Source: Tilletia caries (lineage: Eukaryota > Basidiomycota > Exobasidiomycetes > Tilletiales > Tilletiaceae). Taken from it: a stretch of 64,000 nt of DNA. Where the stretch lies: NCBI GenBank assembly GCA_032718865.1, contig JALUTQ010000003.1, positions 402,001 through 466,000 on the forward strand, written 5' to 3'. Of this stretch, positions 1 to 10,379 are shown in pieces (positions within the stretch are counted from its first letter, which is position 1; every line of letters starts with the position of its first letter). The position numbers and the translations under genes are program-made. Below the pieces are notes generated by a model. The model ran no database searches, was not told the DNA's origin, and saw only the letters and a program-made list of their open reading frames with translations.

Positions 1-180
1 TGAGTGTGAGTGTGTCTGACTGACTGCTGGAAGGATCACCTTGACTTCCACCACGACCAACTCGACCTCGACGGTGCAGCACGCAAAGGATACACAGAGA
101 GAGAACACGCGCCTACTCCTGCTCCCTTCCCACAGCGCCCCCGTCCCCGTTCCCGTCCCCGTCCTACACACCGCAAAGCA

Positions 181-1972
181 ATGATCTCCATCATCGCCAT
201 CCTCGACGTCAAGGGCAAATCCCTGCTCCAGCGCTCGTACCGGGACGACATCCCTCCGTCGACCATCGAGAAGTTCCTCCCGCTCCTGCTCGAGATGGAG
301 GAGGAGTCCGGGGGCAGCGCCGTCACTCCTTGTTTGAGTGTTGATGGGATTAACTACATGTTCATTAGGCATAATAACCTCTACTGTGCGTTTCCTCCTT
401 CCCTCCTAGAGCTACCTACACACGGCGCCCCCTCCCTACTGAACTCCTTCTGATACACACCTCCGCACAGTGCTCGGCCTGTCGAGACGGAACAGCAACG
501 CCGCCGAGGTCCTCCTCTTCCTCCACAAGCTCGCCTCCGTGCTGGAAGAGTACTTCAAGGAGCTCGAGGAGGAGTCCATCCGGGACAACTTTGTCATCAT
601 CTACGAGCTCCTGGACGAGATGATGGACTTTGGATACCCGCAGACGACGGAGAGCAAGATCTTGCAGGAGTGAGTTCTCTTTCTCTTGTATTTTACAGGG
701 TGTGCGCGCGCGCGTGAGCTGGGGATGGGGGCTGATGATTTTCTGTGGATCTTCGAAAAAAAAAAAAAAAAACAGGTACATCACCCAAGAATCGCACAAG
801 CTCGAGGTCCAAGCCCGGCCACCGATGGCCGTGACGAACGCGGTCTCCTGGCGGTCCGAAGGCATCCGCTACCGCAAAAACGAAGTCTTCCTAGACGTCG
901 TCGAATCCGTGAACCTGCTCGTAAACGCAAACGGGGCCGTCGTCCGCTCCGAGATCCTCGGCGCCATCAAGATGAAGTGCTACCTCTCCGGTATGCCCGA
1001 GCTTCGGCTCGGCTTGAACGATAAGGTCATGTTTGAGAGTACCGGGCGGGCCAGTCGGGGGAAGGCGATCGAGATGGAGGATGTTAAGTTTCATCAGTGT
1101 GTGAGGCTTTCCCGGTTTGAGAACGATCGGACGATCTCGTTCATCCCGCCTGATGGCGAGTTTGAGCTCATGAGCTATCGGCTTAGCACGCAGGTGAAGC
1201 CGCTGATTTGGGCCGAGGCGGTTGTTGAGCGCCATGAGGGCAGTCGGGTGGAGTACATGGTCAAGGTGAGCTTCTTCTCTCTTCACATTACGGTGGCGGG
1301 TTTTCTCTGACGCGGTGTTCTCCCCTCCCAAACCCCCCATTGCGAAAATGCCAGGTCAAAGCACAGTTCAAGCGGAGATCAACAGCGAACAACGTCGAGA
1401 TTATCATCCCCGTCCCAGACGACGCCGACTCGCCAAAGTTCCGGGTACGTCCCACCTTCCTTCCACTTACTAAATCTCCCCCAAAAAAAACCCTCACCCT
1501 GCTAAAAAAAAACCCACCTTTCTTCATATCACAGGCCGCCATCGGCTCCGTCCAATACGCCCCCGAAAAATCCGCAATGATCTGGAAGATCAAGCAACTA
1601 GGCGGCGGCAAAGAGTTCCTCATGCGTGCCCACTTCGGCCTGCCCAGCGTGAAGAGCGAGGACGGCAGCGTGGACAACAAGCGGACGCCCATCAGTGTCA
1701 AGTTTGAGATCCCGTATTTTACGGTGTCCGGCATTCAGGTTCGGTATCTGAAGGTGGTGGAGAAGTCCGGGTATCAGGCTCTGCGTACGTTTTTTTTTTT
1801 TTTTTCTCTTTTCGTAATCTGCTTTCTGTTGATGTGCGTGTTCGCTGATCTTGAGCGTTGGTTTTCTTTCTATCCTGCAGCATGGGTGCGATACATCACC
1901 CAGCATGGGGAGTACGACCTCCGGACGGCGAGTTCCAAAGCGGGCACTCGACTGGCACCTTTCGGGCAATGA
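181..1972 (+). CDS. APM1: AP-1 clathrin adaptor complex, mu (medium) subunit
   Basis: Six exons (181-385, 471-669, 776-1265, 1355-1444, 1535-1784, 1881-1972) join to 441 codons, the usual size of an AP-1 mu chain. The N-terminal longin-like part shows FLPLLLEMEEE, YMFIRHNNLY and the segment SRRNSNAAEVLLF. It is followed by the mu-homology domain, which binds tyrosine-based (YxxPhi) sorting signals of cargo, and the C-terminus ends near YQALPWVRYITQHGEYDLR, typical of AP-1 rather than AP-2 or AP-3. In this family the subunit sorts membrane cargo between trans-Golgi and endosomes within the AP-1 heterotetramer. The ATG at 181 is chosen because it opens the conserved IIAILDVKGKSLL strand. All five introns are GT-AG, and two end in unusual homopolymer tracts (A or T runs near 756-772 and 1790-1805). 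Family assignment is secure; individual exon edges are inferred. Confidence 0.93.
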
Positions 1973-2146
1973 CCGCGTACCCTCTCAACGCTCCCTCCCG
2001 TCTACCCTTGTTTCCCCTTTCCCGCGAGATCCCTTGTATTTGGTCACACAATCCTACCTTCTTGAAGTTTGGCATTATTCATTCACACTGTCCCCGAGAG
2101 CATACATTCATGTTCTTCCCCGCCGTTTAGTACTAGTCTGGTCACA

Positions 2147-2859
2147 CTCAGGAAAAGTGGGGGCGCTGTATATCCTCAGCGCAGCGTCTCAGCATAAAGG
2201 AAGGGCCGGTGGAGGTCTGGGGCCGGAAAGCAGCGGGCAAGCAGCGTCCACCGCCGACCTATCGCGAAATATCCTGGGAGGTGGTCATACGTGACAAAAA
2301 TTGTTTAAAAAATATTTCTTGACTCGATCGGGGATCGAACACGAGTGACGAGACCTTCCAATCCCGCATCAGACCCTCTAACCACTGCGCTATCGTGACT
2401 TTCTCACAATGCTGTAACTCCCACTGGGACAATATATACTGCACCCACAAGTCACAACACACTCAACATCTCCACGACGCGGCAGCAGGTGAATCGCGCC
2501 GTTCTGGGGCTTCTTAGAGTTGAGTGGTCCCTGTGGGTCTTCATCTGGACCATATTAGGATCCTCATTTGCTTAGGCCAGCGCAAGCCCCGAACGAGTGC
2601 TTGCTGCTGCCCCTTGAGTATCCTGGACGGTGAAGCGTGAAGGTGAAGGGCGTGGAGCCAGGAGTAGATGGTAATATGGTATATATATGGATTTCTCAGA
2701 TCTCAGATTGGCTCTCAGAAAGCCTCCGAAGATCTCACATGGCAGCGTCTGAGCAGCGTCTGGCAGACGCTGATCTCCCGCTGAGAAAGAAACCTCAGCG
2801 TCTTAACAGCGTCTGGCTGCCCATAATAGCGTCTATACAGCGCCCCCACTTTTCCTGAG
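2147..2859. mobile_element. Short non-autonomous TIR element with 7-bp target duplication
   Basis: The termini are inverted copies of CTCAGGAAAAGTGGGGGCGC (left 2147-2170, right 2836-2859). They are immediately flanked by the perfect direct repeat GGTCACA (2140-2146 and 2860-2866), a textbook target-site duplication. The 713-bp interior has no transposase. Its ends are filled with subterminal copies of CAGCGTCT/AGACGCTG (about 2172-2195 and 2740-2835), and it contains the tRNA-like sequence at 2320-2399. A second member of the family is at 38,662-40,715. The superfamily is unknown; a 7-bp duplication does not fit the commonest fungal TIR superfamilies (TA for mariner, 8 bp for hAT, about 9 bp for Mutator). 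Confidence 0.8.
2320..2399 (-). tRNA. tRNA-like sequence, probably a pseudogene
   Basis: On the minus strand an 80-nt stretch fits a cloverleaf with box A TAGCGCAGTGG and box B GTTCGATCCC, and a T-run terminator lies just downstream (about 2304-2311). The anticodon arm pairs at all five positions, two of them wobble, and the T arm at four of five. However, the acceptor stem pairs at only five of seven positions, the D stem is poor, the variable loop is about 12 nt, and the base before the anticodon is G instead of the invariant U. Read literally the anticodon would be CGG (Pro). These faults and its position inside a transposable element make a tRNA pseudogene or tRNA-derived promoter more likely than a working tRNA. 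Confidence 0.4.
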
Positions 2860-2913
2860 GGTCACACCAGACCGTCGCGCGCACGTGATGACCAAGGACT
2901 GATCCCGTGGAGA

Positions 2914-3438
2914 CGGTCTGGACGCACTCGACCCGTTTTACTTAGTAACTGCCCCCATACAGACGACCAACTTGTCGCAAACCGCTCACACACCGCTCAC
3001 ACACAGACACCAGCAGAGCACAGCTCCGTCCATGTACCCTCCGTTGAGAGACAGATCGGCAGGAAGCCTCCCTGACGCGACAAGTCTTGCGTGGAGGCTG
3101 CAGTCGAGGGATAGACGTGGTACCACGTGGCAAACACGTGGGAGCGGCTCAGAGTGTGCGTCTACTGTGTTGGATCGGGAACGATCGGGCAGACTCATTC
3201 TTTTCTCGATTTTTCTGCCCTTGACACAACTCACCATCAGACGCTTACTGCCTTATTGAACTATCTGCAAACGCCCAGAGAAGGTTCCTTATGGATATCT
3301 GCTACTTCAGTGCAACTTTGAAGGGATCTGGTTGTGTTGTTGACTCGCTGTGGATGCGCGAAGGTGAGCTTCCAACAGTGCTGACGGAGCTTTGGTGGGG
3401 CAGTTACTAAGTAAAACGGGTCGAGCGCGTCCAGACCG
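2914..3438. mobile_element. MITE with 42-bp terminal inverted repeats
   Basis: Positions 2914-2955 and 3397-3438 are inverted copies of each other with one mismatch over 42 bp; the shared core is CTCGACCCGTTTTACTTAGT. The 525-bp element has no plausible transposase ORF. I could not find a clear target-site duplication. It sits 54 bp from the TIR element at 2147-2859, and both target sites contain GTCTGG/CCAGAC. Confidence 0.8.
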
Positions 3439-3929
3439 CGTACGCGGTATAGTGCTTCAGCTCATTTAGAGTTACAAGGTCTGGCGTGGCCAGACTACGT
3501 TTAGTACTTTGACCAGTTGAGAATTCAGATCATTTCACGCGGCGGAACAGTGGCCAACAGGAACAGATGCAGAGAATGGAGGTTGGGTTGCATGACGAGA
3601 GGAGAAAGAAATGGGAAACAGACACAAGGACGGTGGGGGGAATGGGTGCGAAGGGGGGATTGCGGTTTTGCGAGACAGGATAAGAAGAGATGAAAGATGG
3701 ACGGCATGGCTGGGCTGGGAGAGCCGTTGACGACATTCCCAGGTAATTGGGAAAGTCGCACCCGGCCGGTCTTCCTTCCCCCCTCCATTCCTGCTGTCCC
3801 CACAATACAATTTCCCCAACGACACCACATCTGCCCCTGTCCTTGTCCCAAGCAAGATTTCCCAGACCATGAAGTTGGAGGGTGCGGCATGTAGTGGTAT
3901 GTGCGGAAGGATGTTGGTTCCAAGGTGAT
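3439..3929. other. Intergenic, no gene seen
   Basis: This is the 3' flank of the eL18 gene (minus) and the edge of the MITE. Only antisense or low-complexity open frames occur. A short palindromic GGTCTGGCGTGGCCAGAC near 3478-3495 echoes the GTCTGG motif at the ends of the neighbouring elements. Confidence 0.6.
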
Positions 3930-5047
3930 TTATACCTTGAAGCCGCGCGACTTTCTGCGACCACGTGCCTTCTCGAACTTGCGGCCCTTGGAGCGGATGT
4001 AGGGCTTCTTGTTCTGTAAGGGTGGAGAGATTGAGAGATGTGAGCGGCCCAGAGAGGTGGAGGTAAGGAAAGAGAAAGCAAGAAAGAGAGAACGCACCTT
4101 GTGGGGACCCATGCCGAAGTGCTTGACGGCCTCACGTGCAAGCTTAGGTCCACGGATGAGGAGCGTGTTGGAACCAGTAGGCGCGCGCAGAGCAAGCTGA
4201 TCAAGCGTCAAGCACTCTCCACCAGCCTCAGTAATACGTGCGCGAGCAGTAGTGGTAAACCGAAGGGCGGCAATGCTGAGCTTGGGAACCTCGAGAACCC
4301 GGTTGTCGTCGGTGATGGTGCCAACGACGACGACCGTCTTGGGGCCGACGGAGGGGTCGAGGGCGGCCTTGGCCTTGGGGGTGAGGCCTTGGTTGCGGGT
4401 CAGGTAGGCCACGCGGGAGATGCTCACGGGCGGGCGGTTCGTCTTGGACATGAAGAGACGGCGGAGGACGACCTTGTTGAAGTTGGAGTTGGTGCGGCGG
4501 GCGAGGAAGCGGTACAGCTGTTGGAGAGAATCGGAGGAGATGTGTGAGTCTCGGCTGTGTACGAGGAATGGTGACAGCAGCGAGACTGCAAAAGGAGCTG
4601 GCATGCGAGACGCGTCTGGCGCATATCCGAACCCAATCCCAACCCTCTCATCACGACTTGCGTGACGACATCCTCCGCGCTGTCCCAAAACACCGTCCGA
4701 CAATCGCAACCTTGACCACCGCAGTCGTATTCTCCTCGTGGACCGCATAGACCCGCCAACCGCGACCACGTCTGACCACACTCCCCCGCCAACCGATGCG
4801 ACCCGATGCCAGTCCGCTGCAGCTCTGTGTCCTGTATTGTGGAAATGCTCACCTTGACCAAGAGGAGGAGGTAAGGGTCCTGACTCTTGGGCGCCGTACG
4901 GCGACCCGTCTTGACGTGCTTGTGCTTGATGTCGATACCTGCAGCATCGCGGGGGGAGACAGAGCGAGGGGAGGGGAGTCAGTGCTGGCTCTGCTGCGGG
5001 AGAGTGGGTGCACTGCTGTGTGTGTGTGTGCTGTGCTACTCACCCAT
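3930..5047 (-). CDS. RPL18: 60S ribosomal protein eL18
   Basis: The minus-strand gene has four exons (5047-5044, 4938-4853, 4517-4098, 4013-3930) and encodes 197 residues. Diagnostic eL18 segments are [82 protein letters not shown] and the C-terminal [18 protein letters not shown]. It is a structural protein of the large ribosomal subunit. The first exon is only ATGG; the reading [20 protein letters not shown] restores the family's conserved N-terminus, which fixes the start. A tiny first coding exon followed by a leader intron is typical of fungal ribosomal protein genes. A roughly ten-residue insertion after ISRVAYL makes it slightly longer than the usual 186-188. Confidence 0.95.
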
Positions 5048-5450
5048 CTTGCGGTATTGGACCTTGGTGGATGGCGTGGGTGTCGACGGGAAGGTGTCGA
5101 CTGCTCGAAGGGCCGAACACACGCACTGCCAATTTCCAGTGTGAGAAGAAAAACTCTGCCAACCTCCACTTCCAACGCAAAAGCAGGCGGCGTCACGTGC
5201 GCTCAGCTGGCCAGCGATCGATCGATCGTTCTTCTGGAGAATGAGCACGTGATGTTTACCGAGATCGGGATCGCGTGGTTGCTGCGCGTCATTCCCGAAA
5301 ACAAGCGAGGCGCGAGGGAGCGAAACGCAAAGGCAGGCCCAAATTCCAAGCACAGCACGACCACAGCCAGTCGCGACTTGTTCTCATCTCACTCGCACAG
5401 TCGCACACGCGCAGTCCCACAGCCAGCAAGCAGCAACGCGCACAGGCATC

Positions 5451-7377
5451 ATGGTGAGCACGAGCATCCGATTCGAATTTTCCATCCGCTTTGGCCCTGT
5501 CTCTGATCCCCATCTCCATTCTCCATCTCCCCATGTCCAACACCTTCCAATCGCTCTGGAAATTCATCACCGAACCTCCCCCTCGCCCTTGCCCTCATCA
5601 TCAGGACTACTTCGACGCAGACGCACAGCCCCCCGCTGCACACGCAGACGCAGACGCAAACGGAGCCGCCCCAGCCGGTTCCAACAATACCGCGAACGAC
5701 GACGACCTCGGTCTCCCGCCACCCCGTCGACCCTCCGACACCCGCTCCCGCTCCCGCTCCAGCTCGCGTTCGCGCTCCCGCTCCCGCTCCCCCATGCGCG
5801 GCATCGCAAAGAAAGAAGGCAACGACGACGACGACGACGACGAGCGAAGATCGCGCTCCCCGCTCCCGCGCCGCTCCCGTTCGCCCCTCCCGCGACGCGA
5901 CGGAGGAGAGCGAGGGTCGCGTTCGCGCAGTCCGCCACCGCGTCGATTCTCGCCCCCGCCCCCTCCGCGCCCGCGCCATGCGCCTGCGGTGGTGGAGCCT
6001 ACGAACATCGTGGGTGTTTTTGGGCTGAGCATTCGGACGACGGAGCGGGATTTGGATGAGGAATTTGGCCGGGTTGCCCCGGTGGAGAAGGCTCTTGTTG
6101 TGTATGATGCCAGGGTGAGTGTTTTCTAACTTGATGCACCGATTGGAAATTGTGTAAGTGTGCTGATCTAAAGCGAGGTTATCCACAGTCGGAGCGATCT
6201 CGTGGGTTTGGCTTCGTCACGATGCGCGATGTGGATGGAGCCGCCGCTGTGATTAAGGAATTGAACGGCATGGTGAGTGCATACAGACAGTTCCCCTCTG
6301 GGTACCCTGACCTTTCTGGCTCCCATGATTGCCCGCTCGAAGGAAGGGAACAGGTCTGGCAAGTCTCCCATCTCGTGCAAGCACATTGGCAAGACTTTCC
6401 AGAACCAGGTGGCAAAGCGCGCAAGCAAACTCTGTATGCAGGCACTCCTAGTGTCCTCAAGGCCCTTCTGCAAGTCAGATCGAGCTCAAGACACGGGAGA
6501 GAAGGGATGAAGAGCCAGGCGTCATCAAGTCTTTCAAGACCGAGGATCACCAAGTGGGCGTTCCCTCCTGCTGCATGTTGGCACAATCCCCTCAAAAAAC
6601 CCATCCACCAAGCCTCAAAACCCAAGCTAGCCCTCAAATACAATTGCAAGATTGTGCTCAAGCTCACCACAAGTTGCTCCTTCCTCTCCTCTTTTCCAAC
6701 ATCCTGCGTCTCATCCACCAATTGGGTTTCTTTGGGTGCGTATCGATGTTATTCCAAAATTTACTTGCCCTTTTAAACAGGATCTCCACGGCCGCCGAAT
6801 CCGCGTTGACTACTCGGCCACTCACCGGCCGCATCAGTCGACTCCCGGCCGCTACATGGGCCATGTCCGACCCGATGACCGCTGGCGTCGCGACGGGGGT
6901 GGTGGTGGCGGTGGAGGCCCCAGTGGCGCCCGTTCCCCTCCTCCCTTCCGTGGTGGCGGAGCACCAGGCGGCTGGCGTGAACGCGAACGCGAGCGCGATT
7001 ACGGCCCGCCCCCCTCCCGTGGTGGAGGCTGGGGGGCCAACGACCGCTGGGGCGGGGGAGGAGATCGTGGTGGGGACCGCTACAACGACCGAGACCGTGG
7101 GGACCGGTACAATGACCGTGACCGCGGCGATCGGTTGGATTCCCGTCCGCCGCCGCCGTCGCGCGGTCGGTACGATGATGACTGGCGTCGTCCGAGGGGG
7201 TCGCCGCCGCCGCCCGCTCGTCTGGGTGGTGGTGGGGGCAGTAGTCGCGGAGGGGGCAGTCGGGGTGGACGATCGCCGAGCCCGCCGCCGCGGCGGTATG
7301 GGACGAGGTCGCGGTCGCCGTTGCCTCCGCCTCCGTCGGCGGGACGGCGTGATGATGACTTGCCGTTTGAGACGTGA
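5451..7377 (+). CDS. Tra2-like SR protein with one RRM (splicing regulator)
   Basis: Proposed exons 5451-5453, 5605-6114, 6189-6272 and 6781-7377 give 397 residues. The N-terminus carries an RS-rich region (RSRSRSSSRSRSRSRSP, about residues 65-85, then RRSRSPLPRRSRSP). The RRM begins at TNIVGVFGLSIRTTERDLDE and holds RNP1 RGFGFVTM and the closing strand DLHGRRIRVDYS. The C-terminus is Gly/Arg/Pro-rich with a second RS stretch. RS-RRM-RS order is that of transformer-2 proteins, which bind exonic purine-rich RNA and recruit SR proteins in the nucleus. The first exon would be the ATG alone, immediately followed by a GTGAGC donor. The last intron (6273-6780, 508 nt) is several times longer than its neighbours and could be a regulated intron. 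Family call is firm, the first exon less so. Confidence 0.85.
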
Positions 7378-8131
7378 GAACTGATGGCATGCGACGTTGG
7401 GTTGGCATCGCCCTTCGACCCTCTCTCTCTCTCTCTCTCTCTTTCTTCGACGACCCGATGGAAGACTGTTATCCCGGCATGTTTCCGGCCCTCTGCATTC
7501 TCGTCCGCCTTCCCCCTTTCCTCCACGGCCTCGGTCGAACTTGCCTTCATTGCCCACCCTTGCGATTCGTCCTCTTGCCGGCTGCCCTCGGAACGAACTT
7601 CCCCCTCCCCCAAACCTCAAAATCGAAAGTGAAGCGGACTTTGCACAACAACCCCAGTTCTTCTCCTCCTTTCCAAGTTTCTCTCTTTCTCTTTCCTTCT
7701 CTCTTTCGCTTGCCTCTCTCTCTCGTAGTCTGCCCATATTGAACCCAGAAATCGATGTCCGTTTGCCCAGCTTCGATGGGAGGGTGCCCACTGCCCATGC
7801 CCTTGGTCGTTACTCGTTGGATGGATTTGTTTGTTTCTGTGGAGCGAACGCGTTCCAGCGCTTGGCCCGCCTGCCTCGTGCTCGGTGCCGCGGGGCTCAA
7901 ACCTTGTGGCGCGCAGATCATCGCGCATATACAGAACAACAGCATCGCTCTACTACTGACTCTCTCTCTCTTCGCCTCACTTCACTCTCGCCCTGTACTG
8001 ACTCGCTCCTGCTGGGAAGTCACCTCCACGTTCTTTACTGCTTACGACCCATCTGCTCTCCCTCTCCCTCTCCCTCCCTCGCGCCCCTCCTCGTCTCTGT
8101 GTAGGATCACACACACGCACACGCCCTCAAA
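7378..8131. other. Intergenic, pyrimidine-rich
   Basis: This stretch holds the 3' flank of the SR-protein gene and the presumed promoter and 5' UTR of the Sur7/PalI gene. Several CT tracts are present (about 7424-7444, 7670-7730, 7965-8090), which are common upstream of fungal transcription starts. No coding region is supported. Confidence 0.6.
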
Positions 8132-9784
8132 ATGGCACGCACATTCTCCATCTTCTCCATCGTCGCCGGCTTCTGCGCCTTTGTCCTCCTCGTGAGTACA
8201 CGCCTTGGGCTTTGTCTGCCCGCACACTCCCCCAAAGAGAGCTCGCATGTTCTGATGTGTTTGATTATTACCCCAGGTGCTCTGCACTGTCTCCCTGCCG
8301 ACTACGCTGAATGACAGTACCCCCTTCGACTACGTCCGCGCCAGCAACCTGTGAGTAAGGGGAATGATTCCTTGTACCTGTAACATGCCCCCTTTTCTGA
8401 CGAATGCTTCCCCTCCGATCTTGCCTCTTTTTCACAGCGAGGGTGTCAACGATGTCGGAATTGCTGCCAATACTGACCGAAACTTGAGCCGTATCCATCT
8501 GTGAGTGATCAAGGATGGGACTGTGGGAGAAGCACGGTCAAAGGCGCGATCTGACATCCTGCTTTGTTCTCCCTCCCCCTTACCTATGCGATCTGGGCTC
8601 GATGGGGATTACAGTGGACTCTGGTGAGTGAAGCTGAAAGCGGTCGCTTCCCGTAATGCGTCAGTTGCTGCGATACTGAGTTTTTACGCTCTTCGATCTC
8701 TTCCGTTGCAGGGGTTACTGCTCTTCCTCCATCGAGAAGCCCGACAACTTCGACTTCTGCGATCGTCCTGGACATGGTACGTTCCCTTCCCATTCACAAC
8801 CCCGCTCCTCTCCCACCCATTAGCAAGCGCAAACCCCTGAACCCTTGTCCCCTCCCCCCCCCCTCTCTCAAAACAGGTTACCAAGTCTCCCTGAACGCAA
8901 CGAACGGCGACCGCCAAGCCGCGTACGAGAACGCGAACATCCAAGCCAGCTGGACCCGCGGACTTGCGATCCACGTCGTGGCCATGGTCGCAGCTGCCAT
9001 TGCGGTCATTCTCAGCTTTGTGCCGCACACGCTGGTGATGCTCATTGCGTTCTTCGTGTACCTTGTCGCCGCTATTTTGAGTGAGTTTCCTCTCGGTGTT
9101 GGTTTGGTGGTCTTTTCTTTGTATGCGAACTCCGCGACTGACGGTTTGTTTTGTTCTACCTCGTTGCAGCTTTGTGGGTGTTACATATTTCTCTGACAGA
9201 CGCGCGTAGAAGACCGTCTGTGCCTTGTATGCTGACTTCGCTATATTCCCTTCCTCTCCCACAGGATCGCATTCATCATCGATATCGTCCTTTGTAAGCT
9301 TCTGAGAACCCCAATCGTCTTGATTCCACCTCAGACTCGCAGGATCCACTAACCCCATCTACATACTTGTTTACGCCCCTCCTCAGTCGTCTACGCGCGA
9401 AACCGCATTCACCGTGTTTCGCCCGATGCAAGCGTCATGCCCGGTCCCGCCTTCTGTACGTCCCAAATTCTATCCTTTCAAGAACGCTTAGAATAAGCCT
9501 TCGAGTACTCACACATCCCCCCCAATGCTACAGACTTCGCCCTCGTCTCCATCCCCCTCCTCCTCCTCGCCTCCATCACCGTCTGCTGCGGCCGCCGCCA
9601 CAAGAAGCGGGACGACGAGTACCCGGCCACCACCGGTGCGAGCAGTACCTACCCGGCCCCGACGCACTATGCCCAGGGAACGACGGGAACCACTGGTACT
9701 GCGGCTACGGATAGCTATGGGATGTCGACTACGAAGTCGTCGAAGCAGAAGGTGCTTGATGCTTTCCATGCGTCGAAGAATTAG
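8132..9784 (+). CDS. Sur7/PalI (Rim9)-family four-helix membrane protein
   Basis: Ten proposed exons (8132-8191, 8277-8350, 8438-8500, 8615-8623, 8712-8776, 8877-9080, 9170-9173, 9265-9293, 9387-9455, 9534-9784) give 275 residues. The protein has an N-terminal helix (IFSIVAGFCAFVLLVLCTVS), an extracellular loop with the claudin-like GLWGYC motif, two central helices (LAIHVVAMVAAAIAVILSFV and LVMLIAFFVYLVAAIL), then FALVSIPLLLLASITVCCG. A cytoplasmic tail follows the KKR cluster. Proteins of this family act at the plasma membrane, in eisosome-like domains (Sur7) or ambient-pH sensing (PalI/Rim9); the sequence does not decide between them. Two micro-exons are needed: 9 nt (8615-8623), which supplies GLW, and 4 nt (9170-9173). 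A 10-nt version (9170-9179, weaker donor) would also keep the frame. Confidence 0.85.
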
Positions 9785-10379
9785 ATTTGGCGCGCGCGTA
9801 TGGTGTTTGGGAGTTGGGAGGTGGGGGATCGGGAAGGATGCGGAGGTGTCTTTGTCATGAAAGGGGGGGCGAGGGAGGCAGGTTGGCGTGCGGACGTGCG
9901 TATCGGAAGGCGCCATGTGTTGCTTGGGGGCGGTGTCGGGGAGCTAGAAGCGATGAGGGTTACACATCCGGCTCAAGAAACCAGCATCTTCTGTGTGGGA
10001 ACGGCCCGCCCTACCTCCTCGCCTGGAACGAGCGGGACCAAGAATCCTGCTAACCTGCGCGTTTGTTTTCAACTTTCCAATCGCTTGTGCATCTTACACT
10101 CTCCTCTCATTCTCCACTCGTATTTTACACTGCGAACTCCCACCCACCTTATTCATTCGTTGATCGCCCACTCTCTTTCTTGCACCATACCTTTTTTGGT
10201 TGTTTTGTTTCTTTGCCTCTCTCCCCTTTCGTGTTCTCGATGTCCTGGACACTGTCTTGAGCATGACCTTGTCCGATGGAATGAATGGAACGTACCTGTT
10301 GACCGCTTGAGATGTGCACAGTGGTAAGGAATATAGCAATTTTGATTCCCCCTGGGTCTATGGCGTATGTATAGACGAC
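9785..10379. other. Intergenic between convergent genes
   Basis: This is the shared 3' flank of the Sur7/PalI gene (+) and the HUT1 gene (-). It is T/C-rich from about 10,080 and presumably holds both poly(A) regions. No coding sequence is supported. Confidence 0.6.

Noticed and set aside
5449..7384. Several long overlapping ORFs on both strands over the SR-protein gene
   Set aside because: RS- and Gly-rich repeats keep all frames open; only the frame with the RRM motifs is supported.
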